This document shows, in pieces, positions 8,852 to 17,419 of a stretch of 64,000 nucleotides of DNA. The position numbers and the translations under genes were made by a program. Within the stretch, counting starts at the first letter, position 1. Each line of letters starts with the position of its first letter. Source of the DNA: Pseudomonas quercus (GTDB lineage Bacteria > Pseudomonadota > Gammaproteobacteria > Pseudomonadales > Pseudomonadaceae); contig NZ_JAAVJI010000009.1 of NCBI RefSeq assembly GCF_012033695.1, positions 142,608 through 206,607 of the forward strand, read 5' to 3'. The notes beneath the pieces were generated by a model. That model was not told the DNA's origin, made no database searches, and saw nothing but the letters and a program-made list of their open reading frames with translations.

Positions 8852-9125
8852 CTATGAAGAGGGGCGCCAGGAGGGAAGCCACCGCTGATGACACACCCCG
8901 TCAAGGTCACGTATAGGGGCGCTACCTGCACGCATTGGAGCAAAAAGCGCAAGCATAGCCACGCCTAGAGGAATCATGAAGAACGGCAATACGCGTAGTG
9001 GTCGGTACGTATCCAAAATCGGCCCCGTTGCGATCAGGGAATGAATGGCGAAGCCAGCACAATAGGCAGTGTCAGCAGGAAACCGCACTCTTTCCACAGT
9101 TTTAGAGTGGGCGGTGAAGTAAGGG
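8852..9125 (-). pseudogene. Decayed MFS transporter fragment
   Basis: Two adjacent minus-strand frames together encode a stretch of a major facilitator. One frame reads LWKECGFLLTLPIVLASPF, the other ATGPILDTYRPLRVLPFF and then MIPLGVAMLALFAPM. The second matches a loop and helix 8 of MFS proteins. The frame changes near 9050 and no complete gene can be rebuilt. The surrounding 8718-9133 stretch holds no other gene. Confidence 0.5.
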
Positions 9126-9133
9126 GCTTTTGC

Positions 9134-9277
9134 TCAGTCTTCGGCCCCAGGATTGCGGGTAAAGGTGCTCGCTTGAGGAGTGGCAAAATCATCAACACCA
9201 CAAACCACCCCCATTAATGGTCCCCAAATCCAAGCCTGCATCGTCGCAATTTCGATCAAATCCAAAATTGCCTGCAT
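9134..9277 (-). CDS. Small hypothetical protein, 47 residues
   Basis: The ATG at 9277 has a good ribosome binding site (GAGGG, six bases upstream). The product starts MQAILDLIEIATMQAWIWGP and continues LMGVVCGVDDF. It is acidic overall with one short hydrophobic segment. The family is not recognised. The strong start signal argues for translation, but it lies beside decayed transporter sequence and may itself be a remnant. Between 9278 and 9557 I see only AT-rich non-coding sequence. Confidence 0.4.
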   Translation of the reverse strand: MQAILDLIEIATMQAWIWGPLMGVVCGVDDFATPQASTFTRNPGAED

Positions 9278-9557
9278 CAAGTGCCCTCTATGAACTTCAA
9301 CCAAGTATTTGCTACATAACCAGTAAGAGCAGATAAAAACACTTGCTCGAAACAAATTCAATTTTGACGTAAAAATGATTTTGCTCTTCTAGATAGCGGC
9401 AAATATTCCCAGGCAACTGGGCGCGAGGATGAGGACCACGAGCGCAGTTCAAGGCTTTCGCTTGTCCATATCACTGATACATTCCGCATTTACTCTTTTG
9501 GGAAAGGATTGTGAACGACGCAGCCTCCAAACGATGTATGCCCATTTTTCTAGCACA

Positions 9558-10958
9558 TCAGGTACTCAGAGCTACCGGTACTTCCAATACGGCCTCCAGC
9601 CCGCCACCTTCGCGATTGCGCAGGGTCAAGTGCCCGCCGTGCACCTTGGCCACAGCCTCGGCAATGGACAGGCCCAACCCGAACCCTTCGCTGTGGCGGG
9701 CAGGGTCCAGGCGTAGAAAGGGCTCGGTCACCCGCGGCAGTTCCGACTCCTCAATGCCAGGGCCCCGGTCCGCCACGGTCACGCGCCATAAACGGGGCTG
9801 GTGCTCTACGGCCACCTCAGCGCTACCTCCGTAGCGCACCGCATTGTCGATCAGGTTCTCCAGGCAGCGATGCAGAGGGCGTGCATAGCCTGACACCGGC
9901 GTAGCCGCCTTGCCTGTCACACTCACCTGGGCGCCCATGTCGGTGAAGTCTGCCTGCAGGCTCATCAGCAAGGCATCCAGGTCGATGCGCTGGCGCGGCT
10001 CCCGGGTATGGCCGCTGGAAATGAAGTCCAGCGTGGTGTCCACCAGTTGCCGCATATGCTCCAGGTCCTGCTGCAACTGGGTACGCAACGCCTCGTCAGC
10101 CACCTGCTCGGTACGCAGGCGCAAGCGCGTGAGCGGTGAGCGCAGGTCGTGTGACACCGCCGCGATGAACCGCGTGCGTTCACTCAGGTTTTCGGCCAGC
10201 TGGCGTTGCATGGCATTGAACGCCGCACTGGCATCACGGACTTCGCTGGGCCCCCGGTCGGGTAGCGGCGGTTGCAAGATGTCGGCGCCCAGGGCCCGCG
10301 CGGCATCCGCTAGGCGCTTGAGCGGGGCAATGGCCAGCCGTACGGCGACCAGCGTCACCGCTAGCACCAACAGGATGCGCAGCAGATAGATGCGCAGCAC
10401 GTAATCGGCAACCAGGTACCAGGGCGCGTGGGAACTCCAGCCTTGGCTTTCCTTGGCATCGACCAGCAGCCAGCGGCCATCGGGCAAACGCAAGTCGATG
10501 AGGAACCGCCCCGTAGTGGGCCGGGCCGATAACAGCGCGGTCAGCCCTGCTTTGCGGTTATGGCGGTCAAGCAGCTCCAGCCGTAGCAATTGGAAGGTTT
10601 GGGCCTTGCCGGTTTTCTCATGCAATACGCTGCGCAACAGGTCTTCGGCCGCTTGGGAATCCACGTCCAGTGGTACATCAGGGTGGGTAGGCGAGGCGTT
10701 GACACTTACTTCGAAACCCGGTGAGCGCAGAAGCGCCGACAGGTGATCAACGTCGGCCGGCGATTGTTCAGCCACCCGTACGATGTCGGCCAGGTGAGTG
10801 GCCACCAGGCGTGTAGGAATTTCCAGGGACTGGATATGCCGCACATCGAACCACACAGTGCTGGTGGCGGCCTGGGCCAGTAGCGTACCGCCCACCAGAA
10901 TAGCGACCATGCGCCCGTACAGTGACCGGGGTAACAGTTTGAGGAGCCAGCGTTTCAA
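9558..10958 (-). CDS. Sensor histidine kinase (EnvZ/QseC-like)
   Basis: A TTG at 10958 overlaps the response-regulator stop (TTGA) and gives a protein of about 466 residues. An N-terminal membrane helix (YGRMVAILVGGTLLAQAATS), a periplasmic sensor domain and a second helix (LRILLVLAVTLVAVRLAIAPL) are followed by HAMP. HisKA has its phospho-acceptor in FIAAVSHDLRSPLTRLRLR, and the ATPase domain has the N box NLIDNAVRYGG and G boxes DRGPG and GFGLGLSIA. It should phosphorylate the adjacent OmpR-type regulator. Its signal is unknown. Confidence 0.9.
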   Translation of the reverse strand: MKRWLLKLLPRSLYGRMVAILVGGTLLAQAATSTVWFDVRHIQSLEIPTRLVATHLADIVRVAEQSPADVDHLSALLRSPGFEVSVNASPTHPDVPLDVDSQAAEDLLRSVLHEKTGKAQTFQLLRLELLDRHNRKAGLTALLSARPTTGRFLIDLRLPDGRWLLVDAKESQGWSSHAPWYLVADYVLRIYLLRILLVLAVTLVAVRLAIAPLKRLADAARALGADILQPPLPDRGPSEVRDASAAFNAMQRQLAENLSERTRFIAAVSHDLRSPLTRLRLRTEQVADEALRTQLQQDLEHMRQLVDTTLDFISSGHTREPRQRIDLDALLMSLQADFTDMGAQVSVTGKAATPVSGYARPLHRCLENLIDNAVRYGGSAEVAVEHQPRLWRVTVADRGPGIEESELPRVTEPFLRLDPARHSEGFGLGLSIAEAVAKVHGGHLTLRNREGGGLEAVLEVPVALST

Positions 10959-11662
10959 CGGCTTTCGACGTCTGTGGCTGTGAGCATGTAGCCTTCGTTG
11001 CGCACGGTTTTGATAAGAGCATTGCCAAGGTGCTGGCGCAACCGGCTCACACACACGTCTACTGCCCGGTCGAACGGCCGGCTGTCCTTATCGAACGCAT
11101 GGTTGCGCAGGAACTCGCGGCTGAGGGGGCGATTGGGATGCTGCAGGAGCAACCGCAACACGCGAAAGTCCGAATTGCCCAGGTACACTACGATCCCTTG
11201 GGGAGACAGCAGCTGGCGGGTGCGTGTATCCAGTGCCCAACCCGCGAAACTCAGGGTGGCGACCTCGTCGATCCGGGCCCGCTGGGGAAAGCTGAGCGCC
11301 CGGCGCAAGACGGTCTGAACGCGCAACAACAGCTCGCGAGGGTCAAAGGGCTTGACCAGGTAGTCATCAGCGCCCTGCTCCAGCCCGGCAATACGGTCGT
11401 CCAAGGTGCCACGGGCTGTCAGCATGATGACAGGCACATTGGACACTTCGCGCAGGCGCCTGCACAGGGCCAAGCCATCGACACCGGGGAGCATGACATC
11501 CAGCACCACTAGGTCCACCACATTGGTGTCCAGCTTGAGCTGCATGTCGCGCCCATCTCTGGCAGTGCTTACACGGTAGCCCGCCTGGCTGAGGCACTCG
11601 CTCAACAGCTGGCGAATGTCCGGGTCGTCATCCACGATCAGCAGATGTCGGTCCGTGCTCAT
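10955..11662 (-). CDS. OmpR-family response regulator
   Basis: 235 residues. The receiver domain carries the acidic pocket DDD near residue 12, the phosphorylation Asp in LVVLDVMLPG and KPFDPREL. The C-terminal winged-helix domain contains FRVLRLLLQHPNRPLSREFL and VDVCVSRLRQHLG. The gene is the first of an overlapping pair with the kinase. A 60-bp sequence element lies 100 bp upstream and recurs in front of the gene at 12693, which is a candidate for autoregulation. Confidence 0.9.
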   Translation of the reverse strand: MSTDRHLLIVDDDPDIRQLLSECLSQAGYRVSTARDGRDMQLKLDTNVVDLVVLDVMLPGVDGLALCRRLREVSNVPVIMLTARGTLDDRIAGLEQGADDYLVKPFDPRELLLRVQTVLRRALSFPQRARIDEVATLSFAGWALDTRTRQLLSPQGIVVYLGNSDFRVLRLLLQHPNRPLSREFLRNHAFDKDSRPFDRAVDVCVSRLRQHLGNALIKTVRNEGYMLTATDVESR

Positions 11663-11762
11663 CGAACAATTCCTCTGTGTGCAGGTAATAAGCGGTGCGG
11701 TGGTATCAGGGGCCAGACATGGTTTGGGCCACCCTCCTGGCTATTGGTTCGCCACACCCCTT

Positions 11763-11824
11763 CAAAGCCCCCCACTAAGGCAAATTGCCATTAACTTGGC
11801 GGCTTGTGCATTACCATTACAAAA
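11763..11824 (-). promoter_or_regulatory. Copy 1 of a shared upstream element (candidate operator/promoter)
   Basis: This AT-biased stretch contains ACTAAGGCAAATTGCCATTA and TGTGCATTACCATTACAAA. It aligns over about 60 bp with 12714-12777 and lies in the same orientation upstream of a minus-strand gene, here the response regulator. The palindrome GGCAAATTGCC is its centre. Conservation in two intergenic places suggests a binding site plus promoter. Confidence 0.5.
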
Positions 11825-11864
11825 AATTGTTCAAGCGGGATTGCCCGCGCCTGGCACGTGATGC

Positions 11865-12185
11865 TCAACGCAAGTGCGCGAGCGAGAAAACGGTTGCGCC
11901 CCGCCCAGCCACTTCGTTGCTTGCAGCCAGGGCCTGCTTGTCCTGAAACCGCTTCAACTGGGCTTCCAGTTCCAGGATTCTGCCCTGCTGGTGACCGAGG
12001 CGGGCCTTGTCGTCTGCATGGCTGGCCATCAGGCGGGCGATACGCTCATGGCATTCGATCAACTGCCGGTTGACGTCGTCCAGTTCATGGTTGAGCAATA
12101 CCCAGTGGTGCTTCCAGGACTGAAGCGGCGACAACGCGCCTCCCGCCAAGGGGTCAACGTGGGAAGCAACGAGTTGATGGTCCAT
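11865..12185 (-). CDS. Coiled-coil hypothetical protein
   Basis: The ATG at 12185 gives 106 residues starting MDHQLVASHVDPLAGG. A weak AAAGG lies about nine bases upstream. The centre is a heptad-like coiled coil (VNRQLIECHERIARLMASHA, then GRILELEAQLKRFQDKQALA). There is no signal peptide or membrane segment. A longer frame upstream overlaps the next gene and is not protein-like. It lies between the two-component system and a small exported protein. The function is not recognised. Confidence 0.6.
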   Translation of the reverse strand: MDHQLVASHVDPLAGGALSPLQSWKHHWVLLNHELDDVNRQLIECHERIARLMASHADDKARLGHQQGRILELEAQLKRFQDKQALAASNEVAGRGATVFSLAHLR

Positions 12186-12264
12186 GGTGATTGGCCTTTT
12201 GCTGGATGGATATCCAGTATCGCTCAGGCTGCAGGTACAGGCAAGGTAAAAACACAGGCCCAAG

Positions 12265-12693
12265 TCAGCGAGCATGAACCACCACAACTCCCGGCAAATA
12301 CCCAAGCACCGGCTCAGGATCAGCCGATGTGGGCCCACGAGGGGCGAACACCCCCTGCTTCTGCTGATAATACGCCGTGCAACGGCTGGAGTAGTCACGC
12401 TCAGGGTGGGCAGGCCCCGTACCAACGCGTCGGCCGTAGACCCAGTCGGTAATGGCGTAGGCCATTCTGGATTTCCACGCAGCGGCATACCCCATGCCGT
12501 CCACCTGCGTGACAGCTTGCCGATAGGAAACCCCCTCTGCGTGCCGGGCCTCTACCTGGCTTGCGTACTGCTGGCCCCATTCGCAGCGCTTCTCGTGCTG
12601 CTGGCTCAAGGTCGTCTCTGCCAGGCAGCCCGTTGTCCAAAAGGTGGCTAGAAGGCTGAGCATCACGCCTGGGTTTTTTGTTGCGCGCTTCAT
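12265..12693 (-). CDS. Small exported protein, possible lipoprotein
   Basis: The ATG at 12693 gives 142 residues. The N-terminus (MKRATKNPGVMLSLLATFWT, then TGCLAE) is a signal peptide with a Cys placed so that a lipobox is possible, though the residues before it are not ideal. The mature part has two further Cys (KRCEWGQQY and SSRCTAYYQQ) that could form a disulphide. The family is not recognised. The shared upstream element at 12714-12777 lies directly in front, so the gene is a candidate target of the adjacent two-component system. Confidence 0.6.
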   Translation of the reverse strand: MKRATKNPGVMLSLLATFWTTGCLAETTLSQQHEKRCEWGQQYASQVEARHAEGVSYRQAVTQVDGMGYAAAWKSRMAYAITDWVYGRRVGTGPAHPERDYSSRCTAYYQQKQGVFAPRGPTSADPEPVLGYLPGVVVVHAR

Positions 12694-12713
12694 GGTGCGT
12701 TCACAGTTTGCCG

Positions 12714-12777
12714 TCGAAGCCCCTAACTTAAGGCAAAACGCCATCAACTAGGGCGCACTGTGCAAAACCATTACAAA
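12714..12777 (-). promoter_or_regulatory. Copy 2 of the shared upstream element
   Basis: Contains AACTTAAGGCAAAACGCC, ATCAACTAGGGCGC and TGTGCAAAACCATTACAAA. It matches copy 1 at about three of four positions over 60 bp and is placed 20 bp upstream of the small exported-protein gene. It also lies within the divergent region that serves the epimerase gene. Confidence 0.5.
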
Positions 12778-12877
12778 TCAGCGGGATCACTCAGGCAACG
12801 CGGGGGTATGCACCCGGTCACATCCCTCGCATTGGCATAAGGCCACTGCCCCTTACAACAGTGGTCGAGGAGTGACG

Positions 12878-14890
12878 ATGATTTTTGATGTGACGAACTA
12901 CGGCGCCGTGGGCGATGGCGTAACCGACGATACCGCAGCCCTTCAGGCCGCCATTGATGCAGCGTTTGCAGCAGGTGGCGGCGAGGTGGTGATACCGGCA
13001 GGCACTTTCATTATCAGCGGTACGGGCGACCCTACCGACGGGTGCCTGGAGATCAAAAGCAATGTGACCATCAGTGGCCAGGGCATGGGGGTGACCACCC
13101 TCAAGCTCGCCGACGGCTACGACGGCAAGGTCACCGGCATGGTGCGTTCAGCCTACGGCGAAGAAACCCATGACTTCGGCATGAACAACCTCACCCTGGA
13201 CGGCAACCGGGGCAACACCACGGGCAAGGTGGATGGCTGGTTCAATGGTTTTGCCCCTGACAAAGAAGGCCATGACAGCAATGTGTTGCTCGACAGCGTG
13301 GAAATCAAGGACTGCTCGGGCTACGGGTTCGACCCTCATGAACAAACCATAAACCTTACCATCAGCAACAGTGTGTCCCATGGCAATGGCCTGGACGGCT
13401 TTGTCGCGGACTACCAGAGCGAAGGCGCCTTTATCAACAACGTGGCCTACGACAATGACCGACATGGTTTCAACATCGTCACCAGCACCCATGACTTCGC
13501 CCTCACGGGCAATGTGGCCTATGACAACGGCGGCGCAGGTATCGTGGTGCAGCGTGGCAGCGAAGACCGTGACCTGGTGACCAACGTGGTCATCACCGGG
13601 GGCCAGGTGTATGGCAACGCGGCTGAAGGCGTACTGGTGAAAATGAGCACCGATATCACTGTTCAGGGCCTGGATATCCACGACAACGGCAGCGCTGGCG
13701 TTCGGCTGTACGGCAGCACTGGCGTAAACCTGCTGGACAACAGCATCCATGACAATGCCCAGGCCGGTGGCGTACCGGAAGTGATTATCCAATCCTATGA
13801 CGACACCACGGGCGTCAGTGGCCGCTACTACACAGGCGACTACAACCTGGTTCAGGGCAATACCATCGTGGGCAGTGACCTCTCCACCTACGGTATCGCC
13901 GAACGACGCGAACCCGGCACAGCCCATAACAGCGTTTATGGCAACACTGTCGAGCACACCGCCCGTGGCGACACCCTGGTGTACGGTGAAGGCAGCGTGG
14001 TGCTGGCAGATATTCCGGTAAACCGCATTGAAGGCACCGACGGCAAGGATGTGCTAATGGGGACCGACGGGTATGACTTGATCATCGGTGGGGGTGGCGC
14101 CGACAAGCTGACCGGCGGCGACGGCGCAGACACCTTCCGCTACACCGCCATCAGTGACAGCTACCGTACCGTCAACGCCAGCCATGCTGACCTGATCACG
14201 GATTTCGACGCCCACGAGGACGTCATAGACGTAGCGGGCCTGGGCTTCGCAGGGTTGGGAGATGGGCATAACGGCACCCTCGCCGTGCAGTACAACGCCG
14301 CTACAGACCGCACCTACCTCAAAAGCCTGGACCCGGATGCCGACGGTAACCGCTTCGAGGTCGGCCTGAGCGGTAACCTAGCCAGCAGCCTGAACAGCGA
14401 GAACGTGGTATTTCAGCACCTGGTACTGGGCACCGCAGGTAATGACCGGCTCACAGGCACCGATGCCAGCGAGATCATTGATGGCGGTGCGGGTGCAGAC
14501 ATCCTTACTGGCGGTGGCGGCCACGATGTATTCCGCTTCTCCAACCTGCTGGACAGCTACCGCAACTACAACCTGAGCAAGGCCGAAGGTAACCAGGGCG
14601 ACCTCATCACCGATTTCGATGCCAGCACCGACCGTATCGACGTGTCAGCGCTGGGTTTCACTGGGCTGGGCGATGGCCACGACGGCACGCTGGTCATGGT
14701 GCTGAACGACGCTGGCGACAAGACCTACTTCAAATCCCGAGACCCGGACGCCGATGGCAACCAGTTCGAGTTCGCCATGACCGGCAACCAGACCGCGCAT
14801 GTACAAGGGGCGAACTTCATTTTTGCCGCACCTGTGCCTGAGGTGGAGCTGGTGGGTGTTCAGCACGATCCGGCACTGGGCGCTGCATAA
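12878..14890 (+). CDS. Secreted mannuronan C5-epimerase, AlgE/PsmE type
   Basis: The ATG at 12878 has a perfect GAGGAG five bases upstream. The product has 670 residues. Residues 1-380 form a right-handed beta-helix A-module that begins DVTNYGAVGDGVTDDTAALQ and contains the catalytic motif YGFDPHEQ. Two R-modules follow. Each has calcium-binding nonapeptides (GTDGYDLIIGGGGADKLTGG; GTDASEIIDGGAGADILTGG) and a C-terminal DPDADGN block. It converts mannuronate to guluronate in polymeric alginate at the cell surface. Such enzymes leave by type I secretion through an uncleaved C-terminal signal, and no type I exporter is encoded here. Its placement away from the alginate operon is normal for this class. 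Confidence 0.9.
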   Translation: MIFDVTNYGAVGDGVTDDTAALQAAIDAAFAAGGGEVVIPAGTFIISGTGDPTDGCLEIKSNVTISGQGMGVTTLKLADGYDGKVTGMVRSAYGEETHDFGMNNLTLDGNRGNTTGKVDGWFNGFAPDKEGHDSNVLLDSVEIKDCSGYGFDPHEQTINLTISNSVSHGNGLDGFVADYQSEGAFINNVAYDNDRHGFNIVTSTHDFALTGNVAYDNGGAGIVVQRGSEDRDLVTNVVITGGQVYGNAAEGVLVKMSTDITVQGLDIHDNGSAGVRLYGSTGVNLLDNSIHDNAQAGGVPEVIIQSYDDTTGVSGRYYTGDYNLVQGNTIVGSDLSTYGIAERREPGTAHNSVYGNTVEHTARGDTLVYGEGSVVLADIPVNRIEGTDGKDVLMGTDGYDLIIGGGGADKLTGGDGADTFRYTAISDSYRTVNASHADLITDFDAHEDVIDVAGLGFAGLGDGHNGTLAVQYNAATDRTYLKSLDPDADGNRFEVGLSGNLASSLNSENVVFQHLVLGTAGNDRLTGTDASEIIDGGAGADILTGGGGHDVFRFSNLLDSYRNYNLSKAEGNQGDLITDFDASTDRIDVSALGFTGLGDGHDGTLVMVLNDAGDKTYFKSRDPDADGNQFEFAMTGNQTAHVQGANFIFAAPVPEVELVGVQHDPALGAA

Positions 14891-14968
14891 CCCCAAGGGA
14901 CAGCAAATGAACTGTTCGGCATGCCATGGGGCCTGATGCTTACCCTTAACCGTAACGAGGCAACGCCC

Positions 14969-15223
14969 ATGAGCAGTGACCACGGCAATCAGCACACCAC
15001 CGAGTACCTCCACACTGAAGTTGCCAAGTCCCTGGGCATCAGCGTTGACGAATTGACCACCTGGATGATCAATGACATTGAGCGGGTGACCGAGGGCGGC
15101 AAGGACGTGGGGCACATGGTAGTGTTTCGCGAATCCACGCCTGATGAGGTGCTGGACAAGGTGCAGCACAAGCAGAGCCGGTTCACGGCAATGACCGGTG
15201 TTATCAAGGCCGAGCAGGCTTAA
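14969..15223 (+). CDS. Small hypothetical protein, 84 residues
   Basis: The ATG at 14969 (MSSDHGNQHTTEYLHTEVAK) has GAGG eight bases upstream. The protein is soluble and acidic, with no membrane segment. It contains KSLGISVDELTTWMINDIER and HMVVFRESTPDEVLDKV. It follows the epimerase by about 80 bp on the same strand and may be co-transcribed. The family is not recognised. Confidence 0.6.
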   Translation: MSSDHGNQHTTEYLHTEVAKSLGISVDELTTWMINDIERVTEGGKDVGHMVVFRESTPDEVLDKVQHKQSRFTAMTGVIKAEQA

Positions 15224-15290
15224 GGATGAGAACAACCAGGCGCAGGGCGAATGGCCTTACGCCTGGGTGCTCCCTACTGGCAACGCGTGG

Positions 15291-15683
15291 CTAACGGCGC
15301 TCCAGGCTACTGTTGACCAACGTGCAGATCTCAGTCAACGACCAAGGCTTGGCCAGAAAGGTAGCATTGGGTGGCAGGTCTGCGGCGTGCTTGGCGCTGA
15401 ACCCGCTGGTTACAATCACCGGAAGGTCAGGCTTTTGTTCGTGAACGCGGGCTGCCAAGTCCCAGCCTGTGGCCGTTCCTGGCGTCACTACGTCTGTGAT
15501 CAGCAGGTTGAGTTCAGGGTGCTCCATCACGGCATCCCAACCCGCATCGGCCGTAGGCGCGGTATGCACCTTAGCGCCCATTTCCGTCATTACTTCGGCC
15601 AGCAGGTCGCGCAGGATCAGGTCATCCTCTACGATCAATATCACGATTGACCTGTCAGCCAGGGGGGCATCGCGGTAAGGCAT
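15291..15683 (-). CDS. Stand-alone receiver-domain protein (CheY-like)
   Basis: About 130 residues, all receiver domain: acidic pair in VILIVEDDLILRDLLAEVM, phospho-acceptor Asp in LLITDVVTPG, Thr/Ser in VIVTSGFS and Lys in FLAKPWSL. There is no output domain. The ATG at 15683 is chosen over an in-frame TTG two codons earlier. Similar single-domain proteins act with hybrid kinases such as the one at 20799-23321. A partner cannot be assigned from sequence. Confidence 0.8.
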   Translation of the reverse strand: MPYRDAPLADRSIVILIVEDDLILRDLLAEVMTEMGAKVHTAPTADAGWDAVMEHPELNLLITDVVTPGTATGWDLAARVHEQKPDLPVIVTSGFSAKHAADLPPNATFLAKPWSLTEICTLVNSSLERR

Positions 15684-15856
15684 ATCCAAGCGTCCACGTC
15701 ATGACTATTCACCACTCACAGAACGTTTTCAGCCCACTTTGCTCTCGCAAGTCGACGAAACGCCTGTTTTGTATAAATATCATGCGGTTTACTTGTTTCA
15801 AGAAGCTGCTAGTACAAGCCATGTGAAACAAGGTGCTTGCTTCTTACACTTCCACG

Positions 15857-15895
15857 GCCTTCGCCTGTGCCGTGAAATACGGCACAGGCGAAGGC
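15857..15895. terminator. Strong 17-bp hairpin downstream of the candidate effector operon
   Basis: Perfect inverted repeat GCCTTCGCCTGTGCCGT / ACGGCACAGGCGAAGGC with a 5-nt loop (GAAAT), 25 bp past the stop of the minus-strand gene that ends at 15920. No clear T-run follows on either strand, so it may act as an RNA-stabilising hairpin or factor-assisted terminator. Confidence 0.65.
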
Positions 15896-15919
15896 GATCA
15901 ACTGCGCGAATAAGTGCAG

Positions 15920-17314
15920 CTAGCGGTCGCTTAGGCATCTGCTTGGATCCATCGCTGCCGTATTTAGTTCTGAAGACAGGCCGTTAGAAGGGCTGACCTC
16001 TGCCCTTTCATCGTCTGTATCGCTGTCAAGGGCATCTATGGCATTTCGGAGATTACGCGGCATGGACGCAATGTGTTGGCTATATGTGGGGCCAACATCG
16101 AGTTTTGATATACGTGACGGTTGCTCCGCTAGCAGCTCGTTGAGTTTCTTGACGTCCTGCTGATCCATTATTCTGCCCTTAGGCCGTTCTTTTTCAGCGG
16201 CGTCTATGGCAGCGCGAAGGCTGACCGGCATGGACCCAATGAACTGGCTGTATGTAGGGCCAGCATCGGGTTCTGATGTACGTGACGGATGCGCAGCTAG
16301 GCGCTTGGTGAGTTTCCTGACTGTCTGCTGATCCACGATGCCACCCTTAGGCCGTACTTTTGGCAAGCTCGGCGCCTTGATATCGCTTTCCTGCAAGAGA
16401 AAATCCTCATGAAACACTGCGAAGGTTTCTTTGGGAAATTGATAAGGCAGAAGGTTTGGTATCTCACGTTTTTGAACAGGCGGTGGCGGCGTGTATGGAG
16501 CAGTTTCCAGAGCTGAAGATTTCCCGGGTTTCTTGACCTTGGCCTTCAAAATATCCAGATGTGCAGCAGGGAGCGCTGCCCATGAGTTCATATGCCTTCC
16601 TTCTTCCTCCGCCTGTTTCACACGACTAGCGGCCAAAACAGACGCCATCTGAAAATGCATCGGGGTAAGCTGGTTTTTGAGGGCCATCCATTTCAAATCA
16701 CGGCGCGCCCTTTTGATGTCCTTCTCGAACGTCTTTGCCGGTTCAGATTGTGTAGAGATATCACTTAATCCAGTCGCTTTCTTCTTGGCCAGTAAAGGTG
16801 TCGAAGCAGACTTTCGCAGCTTCGTTTCCGGGGCAGTGACAGGATCTTCCAAAAATGGCGTGGCACCTGCTGGCACTAACGGCTTCGATTCCGGCAGGAC
16901 TTTGGCGTGGTCCAGCGCCACGACTTTCACAGGGCCAGCCTCCCCGCCGAAGTAACGGCTTTCCCTGAAGCCCAAGGCCGCTAGTTCAAGCTGTTCGCCA
17001 TGGGCGATGAAATTCGCTAGCAGCACACCTTTTCGATCCTCAACCTCTGAGGCGATACCATACTGGTGGACCGGTTCGCTTACAGCGGGGTTATGAATGA
17101 ACGTGCCATGTTCCAATGCGATACGTGCACTGCTAGCCATTTGTTTTTCGTGCAAGTTGCCATGGTTTGTCAGGCGTAGCAGATAGTCATGAGAGCGGTC
17201 GGTCGTTCTACTCTTAAGGCTTGATTCGCGTGAGGGCGTAGTATCGGCGCTGATGCGATGTGGCTCGTTTAACGCCTGTACAGAGGTAGGGCTTGGCGGG
17301 GGAGAAATCTTCAT
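15920..17314 (-). CDS. Candidate type III secreted effector with two 56-residue repeats
   Basis: 464 residues, no recognised family. The N-terminus (MKISPPPSPTSVQALNEPHR) and the next 25 residues are rich in Ser, Pro and Thr with few acidic residues, as in type III secretion signals. There is no signal peptide or membrane segment. Residues 320-375 and 376-431 are tandem repeats of the pattern RPKGxIxDQQxVxKL...PSR...GPTYSQxIxSMPxxLRxAID. The start has AGGTG just upstream. It lies 105 bp downstream of the hrp-box-driven gene at 17420-18838 on the same strand. No hrp box of its own is visible, so co-transcription is likely. Effector status is an inference. Confidence 0.55.
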   Translation of the reverse strand: MKISPPPSPTSVQALNEPHRISADTTPSRESSLKSRTTDRSHDYLLRLTNHGNLHEKQMASSARIALEHGTFIHNPAVSEPVHQYGIASEVEDRKGVLLANFIAHGEQLELAALGFRESRYFGGEAGPVKVVALDHAKVLPESKPLVPAGATPFLEDPVTAPETKLRKSASTPLLAKKKATGLSDISTQSEPAKTFEKDIKRARRDLKWMALKNQLTPMHFQMASVLAASRVKQAEEEGRHMNSWAALPAAHLDILKAKVKKPGKSSALETAPYTPPPPVQKREIPNLLPYQFPKETFAVFHEDFLLQESDIKAPSLPKVRPKGGIVDQQTVRKLTKRLAAHPSRTSEPDAGPTYSQFIGSMPVSLRAAIDAAEKERPKGRIMDQQDVKKLNELLAEQPSRISKLDVGPTYSQHIASMPRNLRNAIDALDSDTDDERAEVSPSNGLSSELNTAAMDPSRCLSDR

Positions 17315-17419
17315 GAATCACCTATGGTCTGTTCAATGGGGGACGTAGTCATGCGCACCGTGAGGCGCTGGCCTAAACCTTGTTCAAGGCACGGCCCGCG
17401 CTTGTGGTGGTCAACCTGC

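Noticed and set aside
13148..13957. 269-residue open frame antisense to the epimerase
   Set aside because: It is a mirror of a GC-rich repetitive coding region. It has Val/Ala/His-rich composition, no homology, and no start signal.
17315..17419. Search for a separate hrp box before the repeat-bearing candidate effector
   Set aside because: No GGAACC with a spaced CCAC is present on the minus strand, so co-transcription with the upstream gene is assumed.
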